A stretch of 64,000 nt of DNA from Streptomyces sp. ITFR-16. GTDB taxonomy: Bacteria; Actinomycetota; Actinomycetes; Streptomycetales; Streptomycetaceae. The stretch lies in contig NZ_CP134609.1 in assembly GCF_031844705.1 (NCBI RefSeq), forward strand, positions 5,952,001 through 6,016,000, read 5' to 3'. Of the stretch, positions 51,930-61,123 are shown piece after piece. Made by a program: the position numbers and the translations under genes. How positions within the stretch are numbered: the stretch's first letter is position 1; every line of letters begins with the position of its first letter. The notes beneath the pieces were generated by a model, which saw only the letters and a list, made by a program, of their open reading frames with translations, ran no database searches and had not been told where the DNA came from.

Positions 51930-52409
51930 TCAGCTGTCGGGCTGCTCGATGAGCTGCGCGATGTACAGCGGCTCCCCGAGCTTCTCCACCAGTTCCAGCT
52001 GGGTGTCGAGATAGTCGATGTGGTGCTCCTCGTCCGCGAGGATCGACTCGAAGATGTTCGCCGACGTGATGTCGCCCTTGCCCCGCATCAGCTCGATACC
52101 GCGCTTGAGGCGGTCGATCGCCTCCACCTCGACCTGGCGGTCCGCCTGGAACATCTCGGTGACCGTCTGGCCCACGCGGACGTGGAAGAGCCGCTGATAG
52201 TTCGGCAGTCCTTCCAGGAAGAGAATCCGGTCGGTCAGGATCTCGGCGTGCTTCATCTCGTCGAAGGACTCGGACCGCGTGTATTTGGCGAGCTTGGTCC
52301 AGCCGAAATTGTCCTGCATCTTCGCGTGCAGGAAATACTGATTGATGGCAGTCAATTCGGCGGTCAGCTGTTCGTTCAGGAACTCGAGGACCTCGGGGTC
52401 GCCCTGCAT
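51930..52409 (-). CDS. bfr: Bacterioferritin
   Basis: The 159-residue subunit has the ferroxidase ligands (Glu18, DEMKHAE with Glu51 and His54, later DEEHHIDYL) and the heme-ligand Met52. It stores iron as a 24-mer. ATG 52409 follows AAGGAGC. It converges with bfd with 12 bp between stops, so store and release genes face each other. No iron box is obvious before bfr. Confidence 0.95.
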   Translation of the reverse strand: MQGDPEVLEFLNEQLTAELTAINQYFLHAKMQDNFGWTKLAKYTRSESFDEMKHAEILTDRILFLEGLPNYQRLFHVRVGQTVTEMFQADRQVEVEAIDRLKRGIELMRGKGDITSANIFESILADEEHHIDYLDTQLELVEKLGEPLYIAQLIEQPDS

Positions 52410-52563
52410 CGCAGAGGCTCCTTCCAACCGGTGAACTGGGCAAGATGGCCGCATCCTCGCATCGCGTCCGGTGGCCGTCCAGTAAGTGCACGCTTAGTAC
52501 GAGTTGCCCTGATCGGCTCTGCCCTGGTCATGACCACCCCTGCCTGTCTGTCACCATGGAGTC

Positions 52564-53196
52564 ATGGGTCAGCCGGAAAGCCGGGAACACCGCGCAGCAG
52601 AGCAGTCCGAGCTTCCGCCGGGACAGCGACTGCAGCGCGGCTGGCCGGTTACCCATTACGGGCCGGTGCCGAAGTTCAAGCCCGACCGCTGGGAGTTCCG
52701 GGTCTTCGGGGCCACGGCCGACGGCGAGAAGCGCTGCTGGAATCACCAGGATTTCTCGGCGCTGCCGTTCTCGTCGGTCGTCGCCGATCTTCACTGCGTG
52801 ACCAAATTCAGCATGCTCGGTGCCGAGTGGGGCGGCGTGCTCGCCCGCGATGTCGTGGCGCTCGCACCGCCCGCGCCCCACGTCACCCATGTGATGGTCT
52901 GGGCCGAATACGGATTCAGTTCGAATCTCCGGATCGAGGACTTCCTCTCCGACCGGACTCTGTTCGCGACCCACAAGGGCGGCGAACTCCTCACCGCCGA
53001 GCACGGCTTTCCGCTCCGGCTCGTCGTCCCGCACCTGTACGCCTGGAAGGGCCCCAAGTGGGTCCGGGGCATCGAGTACATGACCGCCGACCGCCGGGGC
53101 TTCTGGGAGGAGCGCGGCTACCACAACATAGGCGACCCCTGGCGGGAGCAGCGCTACTCCTACCAGGAGGAGCCCGGGGACGGCCCCGAGCTCTGA
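52564..53196 (+). CDS. Sulfite-oxidase-like molybdopterin-binding protein
   Basis: The 210-residue protein is a single oxidoreductase molybdopterin-binding domain. The molybdenum-ligand Cys is in DLHCVTKFS (Cys78), followed by the conserved VMVWAEYG and GFPLRLVVPHLYAWKGPKWV. It lacks the dimerisation and heme domains of true sulfite oxidase, like YedY/MsrP-type proteins, and has no signal peptide. The substrate and partner are unknown. Confidence 0.88.
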   Translation: MGQPESREHRAAEQSELPPGQRLQRGWPVTHYGPVPKFKPDRWEFRVFGATADGEKRCWNHQDFSALPFSSVVADLHCVTKFSMLGAEWGGVLARDVVALAPPAPHVTHVMVWAEYGFSSNLRIEDFLSDRTLFATHKGGELLTAEHGFPLRLVVPHLYAWKGPKWVRGIEYMTADRRGFWEERGYHNIGDPWREQRYSYQEEPGDGPEL

Positions 53197-53218
53197 CCGG
53201 GCCGCTCCGCCCGGTCAG
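53193..53218. terminator. Bidirectional terminator overlapping two stop codons
   Basis: CTGACCGGGC (53193-53202) pairs with 53209-53218 over a 6-nt loop. The stem includes the stop codon of the molybdopterin protein on one side and of endonuclease IV on the other. Confidence 0.8.
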
Positions 53219-54072
53219 TCCGGCCCGCGCAGCGCCTTCAGCCGGGCCACGTCCGCCGCGTGGCCCTCCTTGCCGCCCGGGGTCTCGATGACCAGCGGCA
53301 CGCCCTCGGTCGCCGGGTGGGAGAACAGCTCCCGGAACGGCTCCTCGCCGATGTGGCCCGCGCCGATGTTCTCGTGGCGGTCCTTGTGGGCACCGGTGAC
53401 GTCCTTGGAGTCATTGGCGTGGATCAGCTTCAGCCGGCCCTCACCGACCGTCTCCATCAGCAGGTCCAGCGTCTCCTTCATGCCGCCGGGACCGGCCAGA
53501 TCGTGCCCCGCGGCGAAGATGTGGCAGGTGTCCAGGCAGATGCCGAGCTTCGGGTGGGCGTCCAGCGCATCGAAGTACGGGCCGAAGTCCCAGGTCCGTG
53601 AGCAGAGCGAGAAACCCTGCCCCGCCGTCGACTCCAGCAGCAGGAACGGGTCGTCGTCGTGCGCCAGCTCGTCCAGCAGCGGCCGCATATGGGTGCGCAC
53701 CTGCGCCAGCGCCTCCTCGCGGGGCCTTCCGTTGGTCGCCGAGCCGGTGTGCACCACGACGCCCAGGGCGCCGATCTCACGGGCCCGGCGCAGGGAGTGG
53801 CGCAGCGACGCCACGGACTTTTCCACGGTCTCCGGGGTGTGCGAGCCGAAGTTGATCAGATACGGGGCATGCACATAGGCGGGCATGGACGCGGCGGCGC
53901 ACCCGGCGCGGAACAGTTCGTCCTGCGCCGCGTTGCCTGCCGGGGTCGCCCAGCCGCGCGGGTTGGCGACGAAGACCTGGACGGCCTCCGCCCCCATCTC
54001 CCGGGCGTAGGGCAGCCCCACCTTGGCGAGGCCGCCGGCCACCGGGATATGACCGCCGACTGGGTTGCGCAT
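53215..54072 (-). CDS. nfo: Endonuclease IV (AP endonuclease)
   Basis: The 285-residue TIM-barrel enzyme cuts DNA at abasic sites. Zinc-ligand motifs are YVHAPYLINF, VVHTGS, LLLESTAGQG, GICLDTCHIFAAGHD, KLIHANDSK and HENIGAGHIG. It lies 6 bp after the stop of the PASTA kinase gene and may be co-transcribed. Confidence 0.94.
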   Translation of the reverse strand: MRNPVGGHIPVAGGLAKVGLPYAREMGAEAVQVFVANPRGWATPAGNAAQDELFRAGCAAASMPAYVHAPYLINFGSHTPETVEKSVASLRHSLRRAREIGALGVVVHTGSATNGRPREEALAQVRTHMRPLLDELAHDDDPFLLLESTAGQGFSLCSRTWDFGPYFDALDAHPKLGICLDTCHIFAAGHDLAGPGGMKETLDLLMETVGEGRLKLIHANDSKDVTGAHKDRHENIGAGHIGEEPFRELFSHPATEGVPLVIETPGGKEGHAADVARLKALRGPD

Positions 54073-54078
54073 ACGGAT

Positions 54079-56040
54079 CTAGAGCCCCTTGGTCCTGATG
54101 GTGATGGTGCTGCCCTCGGGCGCCCGGTCGCCGCCGTCGACGGACTGGCTCGCGACCGTGTCGCTGAACGAGAGGAACGGGCGGTCGACCTTGACCTCGA
54201 AGCCCGCGTCCTCCAACTCGCTGCGGGCGTCGTCGACGTCCTTGCCGGTCACGTCCGGTACGTCGATCATGCGCGGGCCCTTGGAGACCGTCAGCGTGAC
54301 GGTGTCGCCCCTGGCGGCCTCGGTGCCCTCGCCCGGCGACTGGCGGGCGACGTCGCCCGCGTCCTCCGGGGAGTTGACCCGGCCGGGCGCCACCTCGGTC
54401 TTCAGGCCCTCTTCCTTCAGCGCGTCCGTGGCGTCCTCGACGGAGAGACCGGTGACGTCCGGGACGTCGACGGGGGCGCCCTTGGAGACCACGAGCGCGA
54501 CCGCGGAGTCCGGGTGCCGCTCCGTCCCCCGCTCGGGATCCGTACGCACCACTTCGCCCGCCGCCACGTCCTCGCTGAACTCCCTGGTCACCATGCCGGG
54601 CTGCAGGCCGGCCTTCACCAGCTCGCGCCGGGCGTCGCCCAGTCTGAGGCCCTCGACGTCGGGCACCTTCACGATCTCGGGCCCGCGCGAGACGATGAGC
54701 GAGACCGAGCCGTTGCCCCGGATGCGGTCGCCCGACTTGGGGTTGCTGCCCACCACCTTGCCCCGGTCCACGGTGTCGCTGTAGACGCGCTCGACGCCCT
54801 TCAGGTCCAGCCCGGCGTCCGAGAGCCGCTTCTTCGCGGCCTTCTCGCTCTGGCCCAGCAGCGCGGGGACCTGGGTGAACTGTCCGGAGTTGATGTACCA
54901 GACGCCCCCGCCGACGCCCAGCACCAGCAGCACGGCCAGGACCGCCGCCAGGATGCCGCGCCGGGGACCGCCGCGGAGCCCGCCGCCACGGGCGGGCGGC
55001 GGCAGCTGTGCGGGCGGCGGGGGCATCTCCAGCCGGTTGGTGTGGTGGGCGGTGCCCAGATCGGCAGGCAGCACCCGGGGGATGACCGTGGTGTGGTCGT
55101 CCTCCCGGACGTCCTCCCCGGCGTCCTGCGGCTCCTCGGCCGCGTCGCGCACCTCGGGGAGAGCCTGCGGCGGTACGGCGTCGAGCTGGGCGTCGGTGAG
55201 GCCCGCGCGGGCCCGGCGCGTCTCGGCGAGCAGCGCCACCGCGTCGAACGGACGGATCTCGGGGTTGCGGGCGGTCGCGCTCGCGACCAGGTCGTCGAGC
55301 TCGACCGCGAGCCCCGGGACCACGGCCGACGGAGGCGGTACGTCCTCGTTGAGGTGCTGGTAGATGACCTGGGCGGGGGAGTCCCCGTCGCGCGGCTTGT
55401 CGCCCGTCAGCATCTCGTACAGCACGACGCCGCAGGCGTAGACGTCCGCCCGGGTGTCCGCCGTGCCGTGCTCGATCTGCTCGGGGGCGAGATACGAGAC
55501 CGTGCCCAGGATGGTCCCCGTGGTGTTCGTCACCGAGTCCACGGCCCGGACCAGGCCGAAGTCGGCGACCTTGACCCGGCCGTCGTCCCCGATCAGCACG
55601 TTCTCCGGCTTCATGTCGCGGTGCACGAAGCCTGCCCGGTGCGCGGCACCGAGCGCGGCGAGCACCGGCTCCAGGATGTCCAGCGCGGCCCGCGGCCGCA
55701 GGGCGCCGCGCTCCGCCAGCACGTCGCGCAGCGTGCACCCCGCGACGTACTCCATCGCCAGGTAGACGTACTGACCCTGGGCGCCCTGGTCGAAGACCGC
55801 GACCACGTTGGGGTGCGCGAGCAGCGCCACCGACTTGGCCTCACGGATGAAGCGCTCGACGAACGTGGCGTCGGTCGCGAGCGCCGGATGCATCACCTTG
55901 AGGGCGAGCACCCGGTCGAGCCGGGTGTCCATGGCCCGGTAGACCGTGGCCATGCCGCCCACGGCGATGCGGGCATCGACGCGGTAGCGGCCGTCGAGCA
56001 GCTGCCCGACGAGAGGGTCCTGGAGGGTCGTATCCACCAT
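54079..56040 (-). CDS. PASTA-domain Ser/Thr protein kinase (PknB/PknL-like)
   Basis: The 653-residue kinase has an intact catalytic domain (Lys48, HRD at 140-142, DFG at 160-162, APEQIE). A Pro-rich juxtamembrane segment precedes one transmembrane helix at about 362-382, and four PASTA repeats occupy about 386-653. PASTA domains bind peptidoglycan fragments, so it senses wall state. An Rv2175c-like gene 3.8 kb away resembles a known PknL substrate of mycobacteria. Confidence 0.95.
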   Translation of the reverse strand: MVDTTLQDPLVGQLLDGRYRVDARIAVGGMATVYRAMDTRLDRVLALKVMHPALATDATFVERFIREAKSVALLAHPNVVAVFDQGAQGQYVYLAMEYVAGCTLRDVLAERGALRPRAALDILEPVLAALGAAHRAGFVHRDMKPENVLIGDDGRVKVADFGLVRAVDSVTNTTGTILGTVSYLAPEQIEHGTADTRADVYACGVVLYEMLTGDKPRDGDSPAQVIYQHLNEDVPPPSAVVPGLAVELDDLVASATARNPEIRPFDAVALLAETRRARAGLTDAQLDAVPPQALPEVRDAAEEPQDAGEDVREDDHTTVIPRVLPADLGTAHHTNRLEMPPPPAQLPPPARGGGLRGGPRRGILAAVLAVLLVLGVGGGVWYINSGQFTQVPALLGQSEKAAKKRLSDAGLDLKGVERVYSDTVDRGKVVGSNPKSGDRIRGNGSVSLIVSRGPEIVKVPDVEGLRLGDARRELVKAGLQPGMVTREFSEDVAAGEVVRTDPERGTERHPDSAVALVVSKGAPVDVPDVTGLSVEDATDALKEEGLKTEVAPGRVNSPEDAGDVARQSPGEGTEAARGDTVTLTVSKGPRMIDVPDVTGKDVDDARSELEDAGFEVKVDRPFLSFSDTVASQSVDGGDRAPEGSTITIRTKGL

Positions 56041-56151
56041 GCGAGTCTACGAGCCGCCACGGACACCCCCGACGCTCCGGGGCGAACCCGGGGCAGTACT
56101 GAAGCCGAGCCGTGACAGGGACATGAGATCCGCCACCGCGGAACCCCGGGT

Positions 56152-56946
56152 TCAGAACGCCGGGCGCTCCGGATCCAGCGCCGCACGCCCCGCCACCGGC
56201 GACGACGCCTCGGCGAAGTGGCGCCGGGGGATGCGCCCGGCGCGGTACGCGAGCCGCCCGCCCTCCACCGCGTGCCGCATCGCGGAAGCCATCAGCTCGG
56301 GCTCCTGGGCCCGGGTCACCGCCGAGGCGAGCATCACAGCCGCGCACCCCAGCTCCATGGCGAACGCCGCGTCCGACGCCGTCCCCGCGCCCGCGTCCAG
56401 GATCACCGGGACCCCCGCCTGCTCGGTGATCAGCTGGAAGTTGTGCGGGTTGCGGATGCCCAGGCCCGAGCCGATCGGCGAGCCGAGCGGCATGATCGCG
56501 GCGCACCCCACGTCCTCCAGCTTCCGGGCCAGCACCGGGTCGTCGTTGGTGTACGGCAGCACGGTGAAACCGTCGTCCACCAGGATCTCGGCGGCGTCCA
56601 GCAGCTCGACCGGGTCGGGCAGCAGGGTGCGTTCGTCGGCCACCACCTCCAGCTTGACCCAGTCGGTGCCGAGGGCCTCGCGGGCCAGCCGGGCGGTGAG
56701 CACGGCCTCGCCCGCCGTGAAGCAGCCCGCCGTGTTCGGCAGCACCCGGATGGAGAGCTTCTCCAGCACGGAGAGCACGGAGCCCTGCACGGTCGGGTCC
56801 AGGCGGCGCATGGCGACCGTGGTCAGCTCGGTGCCGGACGCGGTCAGGGAGCGCTCCAGCACCTCAAGGCTGGGCGCCCCGCCCGTGCCCATGATCAGCC
56901 GGGAGCCGAGGACGGTGCCGCCGAGGGTGAAGAGGTCGTCGGACAC
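56152..56946 (-). CDS. thiG: Thiazole synthase
   Basis: The 264-residue TIM-barrel enzyme forms the thiazole phosphate. The Schiff-base Lys is in VKLEVV, with MPLGSPIGSG and DAGAGTASDAA for phosphate binding. GTG at 56946 lies 2 bp after the thiS stop. Last gene of thiO-thiS-thiG. Confidence 0.95.
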   Translation of the reverse strand: MSDDLFTLGGTVLGSRLIMGTGGAPSLEVLERSLTASGTELTTVAMRRLDPTVQGSVLSVLEKLSIRVLPNTAGCFTAGEAVLTARLAREALGTDWVKLEVVADERTLLPDPVELLDAAEILVDDGFTVLPYTNDDPVLARKLEDVGCAAIMPLGSPIGSGLGIRNPHNFQLITEQAGVPVILDAGAGTASDAAFAMELGCAAVMLASAVTRAQEPELMASAMRHAVEGGRLAYRAGRIPRRHFAEASSPVAGRAALDPERPAF

Positions 56947-56948
56947 GG

Positions 56949-57167
56949 TCAGCCTCCCTGGACCGCGGTCAGGACCTCGACCCGGTCGCCGTCGGTGAGC
57001 GCCGCCGCGGGCCACTGGCCGCGCGGCACCACGGTCTCGTTGAGCGCGGCCGCGACACCCGAGGGCGCGGCCGTCAGCGTCGCGACGAGGGCCGCCAGGG
57101 TGGTGCCCGGGGCGACGGCGACCGCCTCGCCGTTCACGGACACGGTGAGCGGGACGGACTCGGTCAT
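56949..57167 (-). CDS. thiS: Sulfur-carrier protein ThiS
   Basis: The 72-residue ubiquitin-like protein ends in the required Gly-Gly (TAVQGG), which is thiocarboxylated and gives sulfur to ThiG. It overlaps the thiO stop by 4 nt. The IscS-TusA fusion at 8.2 kb is a possible sulfur source by inference. Confidence 0.94.
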   Translation of the reverse strand: MTESVPLTVSVNGEAVAVAPGTTLAALVATLTAAPSGVAAALNETVVPRGQWPAAALTDGDRVEVLTAVQGG

Positions 57168-58342
57168 GCGGGCTGCTCCTGACGTGCGGGGGCGGCGGGT
57201 GCGAACCGTCCGGGGGAGAAGGGGCGGGCCACCTCGGGCAGCTCGCCGCCGGCCAGCAGCTGCCCCATGGCGTCACCCGTGACGGGCGTGAGCAGCACCC
57301 CGTTGCGGTGGTGGCCGGTGGCGAGATGGAGGCCGGGCAGGGCGGTCCGGCCGAGCAGCGGGGCGTTGTCGGGGGAGGCGGGGCGCAGGCCGGCCAGGGT
57401 CTCGGTGAGCGGCAGCTCGGTGATGCCGGGCACCAGCTCGTGCGCGTCGCGCAGCAGCTCGTACACCCCGCCCGCCGTGACCGTGGTGTCCCAGCCCATC
57501 TCCTCGCTGGTCGCGCCGACGACCAGCTCGCCGTTCTCGCGCGGCACGAGATAGACGTGGCTGCCCCGGACCACGGCGCGCACGGTGCGCGAGAGGAAGG
57601 GGGCGTACGCGGGGGGCACGGTCAGGCGCAGCACCTGGCCCTTCACCGGGCGCACGGGCGGCAGGACCTGCGGGGGCACCCCGGCCAGCCGGCCGCTGAG
57701 ACTGCCCGCGGCGAGCACGACCTGGTCGGCCGCCACCTCCGTGCCGTCGTCCAGGACGGCCCCGACGGCCCGGTCGCGCACCACCGAGAGCCGCTCGGCC
57801 CTTCGGCGGTGGAAGACGACCCCGGCCCGCTCGCACGCCGTGAGCAGCGCGGCGGCCAGCCGGCGCGGATCGACCTGGTGGTCGCCGTCGGCCCGCAGCC
57901 CGCCCCGCACCCCCGGCGCGAGCATCGGCTCCAGCCGGCGGCACTCCCGGCCGGTCAGCCACTGCGAGTCCAGCCCCGAGCGCCGCTGGAGCTCGTGCAG
58001 CTCGCGCAGATGGGCGCGGTCGTCGGCGTCCAGTGCGACGGCCAGGGTGCCGCAGGCGCGGAAGCCGATGTCCTGTCCGCCGGCCGCCTCCAGCTCGGCG
58101 GTGAACGACGGATAGCGGGCGGCGGAGGCGAGGTTGAGCCTCAGCAGGGTGTCCTCGCCGTAGTGGAGTTCGGTGACGGCGGCCAGCATGCCGGCCGCGA
58201 CCCGGGCGGCGCCGCCGCCCGGACCGGGGTCCACGACCGCGGTCGGCAGTCCGCGCTGCGCGGCCCGCCAGGCGGTCACCAGGCCGATGATGCCGCCCCC
58301 GATGACGAGGACGTCGGACCCTTCGGTGCGATGGGTGCGCAT
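57164..58342 (-). CDS. thiO: Glycine oxidase
   Basis: The 392-residue FAD enzyme oxidises glycine to the imine used by ThiG. It has the dinucleotide-binding VIGGGIIGLVTAW and the C-terminal HHRNGVLLTPVTG. ATG 58342 is the start; longer readings run into the TPP riboswitch. It heads the thiOSG operon. Confidence 0.93.
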   Translation of the reverse strand: MRTHRTEGSDVLVIGGGIIGLVTAWRAAQRGLPTAVVDPGPGGGAARVAAGMLAAVTELHYGEDTLLRLNLASAARYPSFTAELEAAGGQDIGFRACGTLAVALDADDRAHLRELHELQRRSGLDSQWLTGRECRRLEPMLAPGVRGGLRADGDHQVDPRRLAAALLTACERAGVVFHRRRAERLSVVRDRAVGAVLDDGTEVAADQVVLAAGSLSGRLAGVPPQVLPPVRPVKGQVLRLTVPPAYAPFLSRTVRAVVRGSHVYLVPRENGELVVGATSEEMGWDTTVTAGGVYELLRDAHELVPGITELPLTETLAGLRPASPDNAPLLGRTALPGLHLATGHHRNGVLLTPVTGDAMGQLLAGGELPEVARPFSPGRFAPAAPARQEQPA

Positions 58343-58354
58343 GGGCGTCCAGCC

Positions 58355-58448
58355 CCTCCCTTCGCCGGCATGACCCGGATCAGGTTCGTACGGTCGGAGG
58401 CCGTCCAGCCTCCCTCTCAGCCCGGTGCGTCCGGGCTCCCGCGAGTGT
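58355..58448 (-). ncRNA. TPP riboswitch (THI element)
   Basis: Read on the minus strand it has CGGGAGCCCGG, the diagnostic CTGAGAGGGAGG, then ACCTGATCCGGGTCATGCCGGCGAAGGGAGG. The last purine run is also the likely ribosome-binding site of thiO, 12 nt before its ATG. This fits translational control by TPP. Confidence 0.95.
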
Positions 58449-58549
58449 CTTACCGTGGCCACCCTAAACCCCGCTCCCGGGACCCGGTAAGGAGGGCGGG
58501 GGTGCGGGCGGGACCGGCGGCCCCCTGTCCTGACGGTCTGTCACGTGGT

Positions 58550-58555
58550 TAAGGT
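58550..58555 (+). promoter_or_regulatory. TAAGGT -10 box for a probable leaderless flavoprotein mRNA
   Basis: TAAGGT lies 6 nt before the GTG at 58562. No ribosome-binding site is present. Confidence 0.5.
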
Positions 58556-58561
58556 GGACGG

Positions 58562-59806
58562 GTGAGCGAGCAGCAGCGGGCAGAGAGGCCGGGGCGGCGG
58601 GTCGTCGTCGCCGGCGCGGGCATGGCCGGGGTGCAGACCGCCGTGGCCCTGCGCGAACAGGGCTTCACGGGCGCCGTCACCCTCATCGGCGCCGAGCCCC
58701 ACCAGCCCTACGACCGGCCCCCGCTGTCCAAGGCGGTCCTGCTCGGCAAGGCCGAGGAATCCGCCTTCGACATCGACTTCGAGGGCCTGGACATCGAACT
58801 GCGCCTGGGCTGCGAGGTCACCGGCGTGCGCGCCGCCGCGCACGAACTGGACACCTCCGCGGGCCCCGTGCCCTACGACGTCCTGGTCATCGCCACCGGC
58901 GCCGAACCGGTCGTCCTGCCCGGCTCCGAGGGCGTGCCCGGCGTCCATCTGCTGCGCACCCTCGACGACGCGGCGCGGCTGCGCCCCGTCCTCGCGGCGG
59001 GGCACGACGTGGTGGTCGTGGGCGCGGGCTGGATCGGCGCCGAGTTCGCCACCGCGGCCCGCGCCGCCGGCTGTGCGGTCACCGTCGTCGAGGCCGCCGG
59101 CCGGCCCCTGGCGGGTGCCCTGCCCGCCGAGGTCGCCGCCCCGATGGCCGCCTGGTACGCACAGAGCGGCGCCGAACTCCTCACCGGGGCCCGGGTCGCC
59201 CGCGTCGAACCCGGCGCGGTGGTCCTGGCGGACGGGCGCACCCTCGCCGCCGACGCGGTCGTCGTCGGGATCGGCGCCCGGCCCGCCACCGGCTGGCTGG
59301 CCGGCTCGGGCGTCGCGCTCGGCCCCGACGGATCGGTCACCGCCGACACGGCCCTGCGCACCTCGCTGCCCGATGTGTACGCCGTCGGCGACTGCGCCTC
59401 CTTCCCCTCCGCCCGCTACGGCACCCGGCTGCTCGTCCACCACTGGGACAACGCGCTCCAGGGGCCGAGGACCGCCGCCGCGCACATCGCCGCGGCCGCC
59501 GGCGAGGGCGCCGCCGAACCGCCCGCCTACGACCCCGTGCCCTACTTCTGGTCCGAGCAGTTCGGCCGGTTCGTGCAGTACGCCGGCCATCACGCGGACG
59601 CGGACACGCTGCTGTGGCGCGGCGACCCGGCGGACCCCGCCTGGTCCGTGTGCTGGCTGCGCGACGGCGTCCTGGCCGCCGTCCTGGCCGTGAGCCGGCC
59701 GCGCGATCTGGCCCAGGGGCGCAGGCTCGTCGAGGCGGGGGCGCGGCTCGATCCGCTGCGGGCCGCCGACCCCTCCGTACCGCTGAAGTCGGCGGTCCTC
59801 CCGTAG
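58562..59806 (+). CDS. FAD/NAD-dependent ferredoxin-reductase-like oxidoreductase
   Basis: The 414-residue flavoprotein has two dinucleotide folds (VVVAGAGMAGVQTA and VVVVGAGWIGAEFA) and the FAD Asp in YAVGDCASFP. The C-terminal domain (about 325-414) is that of rubredoxin/ferredoxin reductases. It likely moves electrons from NAD(P)H to a ferredoxin, perhaps for a P450, but no such gene is adjacent. It is divergent from thiO. Confidence 0.9.
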   Translation: MSEQQRAERPGRRVVVAGAGMAGVQTAVALREQGFTGAVTLIGAEPHQPYDRPPLSKAVLLGKAEESAFDIDFEGLDIELRLGCEVTGVRAAAHELDTSAGPVPYDVLVIATGAEPVVLPGSEGVPGVHLLRTLDDAARLRPVLAAGHDVVVVGAGWIGAEFATAARAAGCAVTVVEAAGRPLAGALPAEVAAPMAAWYAQSGAELLTGARVARVEPGAVVLADGRTLAADAVVVGIGARPATGWLAGSGVALGPDGSVTADTALRTSLPDVYAVGDCASFPSARYGTRLLVHHWDNALQGPRTAAAHIAAAAGEGAAEPPAYDPVPYFWSEQFGRFVQYAGHHADADTLLWRGDPADPAWSVCWLRDGVLAAVLAVSRPRDLAQGRRLVEAGARLDPLRAADPSVPLKSAVLP

Positions 59807-59870
59807 CCGCGAGGACCTGAAGGGCTGAGTCCGGGTGTCGGCTGTCGGTCCGGGATGGCAGGCTTGTCCC

Positions 59871-60236
59871 GTGACCGAGATTGACGCAAAGATCGATGCT
59901 CTCGTCCCTGCCTGGCTCCACCTTCCCGACATCGCGGAAATGCTCGATGTCGAGGTGACGCGTGTGCGGCAGCTGGTGAAGGAGGGCCAGCTCATCGCCG
60001 TACGACGTGGTGAGAACCGGGCGCTCCAGGTGCCTGCCGCCTTCATCGACGGCAGCAAGGTGGTCAAGGGCCTCTCCGGGACCCTGACGCTCCTGAGGGA
60101 CGACGGCTACTCCGACGAAGAGATGCTGGAATGGCTCTTCACGCCCGACCCGACCCTGCCGGGCACGCCCGCGCAGGCGCTGAGTGAGAATCGCGGCACG
60201 GAGGTGAAGCGCCGCGCCCAGGCGCTCGCCGTCTGA
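59871..60236 (+). CDS. Rv2175c-like DNA-binding protein
   Basis: The 121-residue protein has a winged-helix-like N-terminal half (DIAEMLDVEVTRVRQLVKEGQ) and a C-terminal half (DDGYSDEEMLEWLF) characteristic of the Rv2175c family. In M. tuberculosis this protein is phosphorylated by the kinase PknL. Here a PASTA kinase lies 3.8 kb away. A strong terminator follows. Confidence 0.87.
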   Translation: MTEIDAKIDALVPAWLHLPDIAEMLDVEVTRVRQLVKEGQLIAVRRGENRALQVPAAFIDGSKVVKGLSGTLTLLRDDGYSDEEMLEWLFTPDPTLPGTPAQALSENRGTEVKRRAQALAV

Positions 60237-60250
60237 CCGAAAGCCGTACG

Positions 60251-60285
60251 GGGGAGCGGGCCGCGTCCCACGCGGCCCGCTCCCC
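60251..60285 (+). terminator. Terminator of the Rv2175c-like gene
   Basis: A 16-bp perfect stem (60251-60266 and 60270-60285) closes on a 3-nt loop. Confidence 0.85.
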
Positions 60286-60328
60286 GCGCCGCACCACGCC
60301 ATCGCCTTGTCCCGGGGGGAACCGCACC

Positions 60329-60982
60329 ATGTCCACGCCTCGCTCGCAGCTGTCCGACGCCCGGCTCTATCTGTGCACGGACGCGCGCAGGCGCCAGGGC
60401 GACCTGCCCGAGTTCCTCGACGCGGTGCTCTCCGGCGGGGTGGACATCGTCCAGCTGCGCGACAAGGGCATGGAGGCCGCCGAGGAGCTGGAGCACCTCG
60501 CGGTCTTCGCGGACGCCTGCAAGCGCCACGGCAAGCTCCTCGCGGTCAACGACCGGGCCGACGTCGCCCACGCCATCGGCAGCGACGTGCTGCACCTGGG
60601 CCAGGGCGACCTGCCGGTGCCGGCCGCCCGCGCGATCATCGGCCGGGACGTGGTCGTCGGCCGCTCCACGCACGCCCGGGCCGAGGTGGACGCGGCCGTC
60701 GCCGAGCCCGGCGTGGACTACTTCTGCACCGGCCCCTGCTGGCCCACCCCCACCAAGCCCGGCCGGCACGCCCCCGGCCTGGACCTCGTCCGCTACGCCG
60801 CCTCGCTCGCCCCCGCGCGCCCCTGGTTCGCCATCGGCGGGATCGACGCGGGCAATCTGGACCAGGTGCTGGACGCCGGGGCGCGCCGCGTCGTCGTGGT
60901 CCGCGCCGTCACGGAGGCGTCCGATCCGGCCGCCGCCGCCGCTGAGCTGGCACGAAGGGTCCGCGAGCGCGCCGGCGCGTGA
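60329..60982 (+). CDS. thiE: Thiamine-phosphate synthase
   Basis: The 217-residue TIM-barrel enzyme joins the pyrimidine and thiazole moieties. Motifs include VDIVQLRDKGM, AVNDRADVA, LHLGQGDLP, VGRSTHA, TPTKPGR and FAIGGIDAGN. GGGGGGAA precedes its ATG. It is separate from thiOSG, on the opposite strand, with no TPP riboswitch of its own that I can see. Confidence 0.95.
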   Translation: MSTPRSQLSDARLYLCTDARRRQGDLPEFLDAVLSGGVDIVQLRDKGMEAAEELEHLAVFADACKRHGKLLAVNDRADVAHAIGSDVLHLGQGDLPVPAARAIIGRDVVVGRSTHARAEVDAAVAEPGVDYFCTGPCWPTPTKPGRHAPGLDLVRYAASLAPARPWFAIGGIDAGNLDQVLDAGARRVVVVRAVTEASDPAAAAAELARRVRERAGA

Positions 60983-61111
60983 GCGGCGCGGGCGCGTCCC
61001 GCAGCGCGCGCCGAGGGCGTGTTTGGGACAGAAGTGTCCGAGGCGTGGACAAAGTAACGGTCAATCCAGGCAAATCACCCCGGTTCGGCGGGGATGGGGC
61101 GTCCTCCTGGT

Positions 61112-61117
61112 TAACCT
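61112..61117 (+). promoter_or_regulatory. TAACCT -10 box for a probable leaderless metF mRNA
   Basis: TAACCT lies 6 nt before the metF ATG at 61124. No ribosome-binding site is present. Confidence 0.5.
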
Positions 61118-61123
61118 GCCGGT

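Noticed and set aside
58343..58462. Upstream extension of thiO
   Set aside because: It translates the TPP riboswitch; the ATG at 58342 is the proper start.
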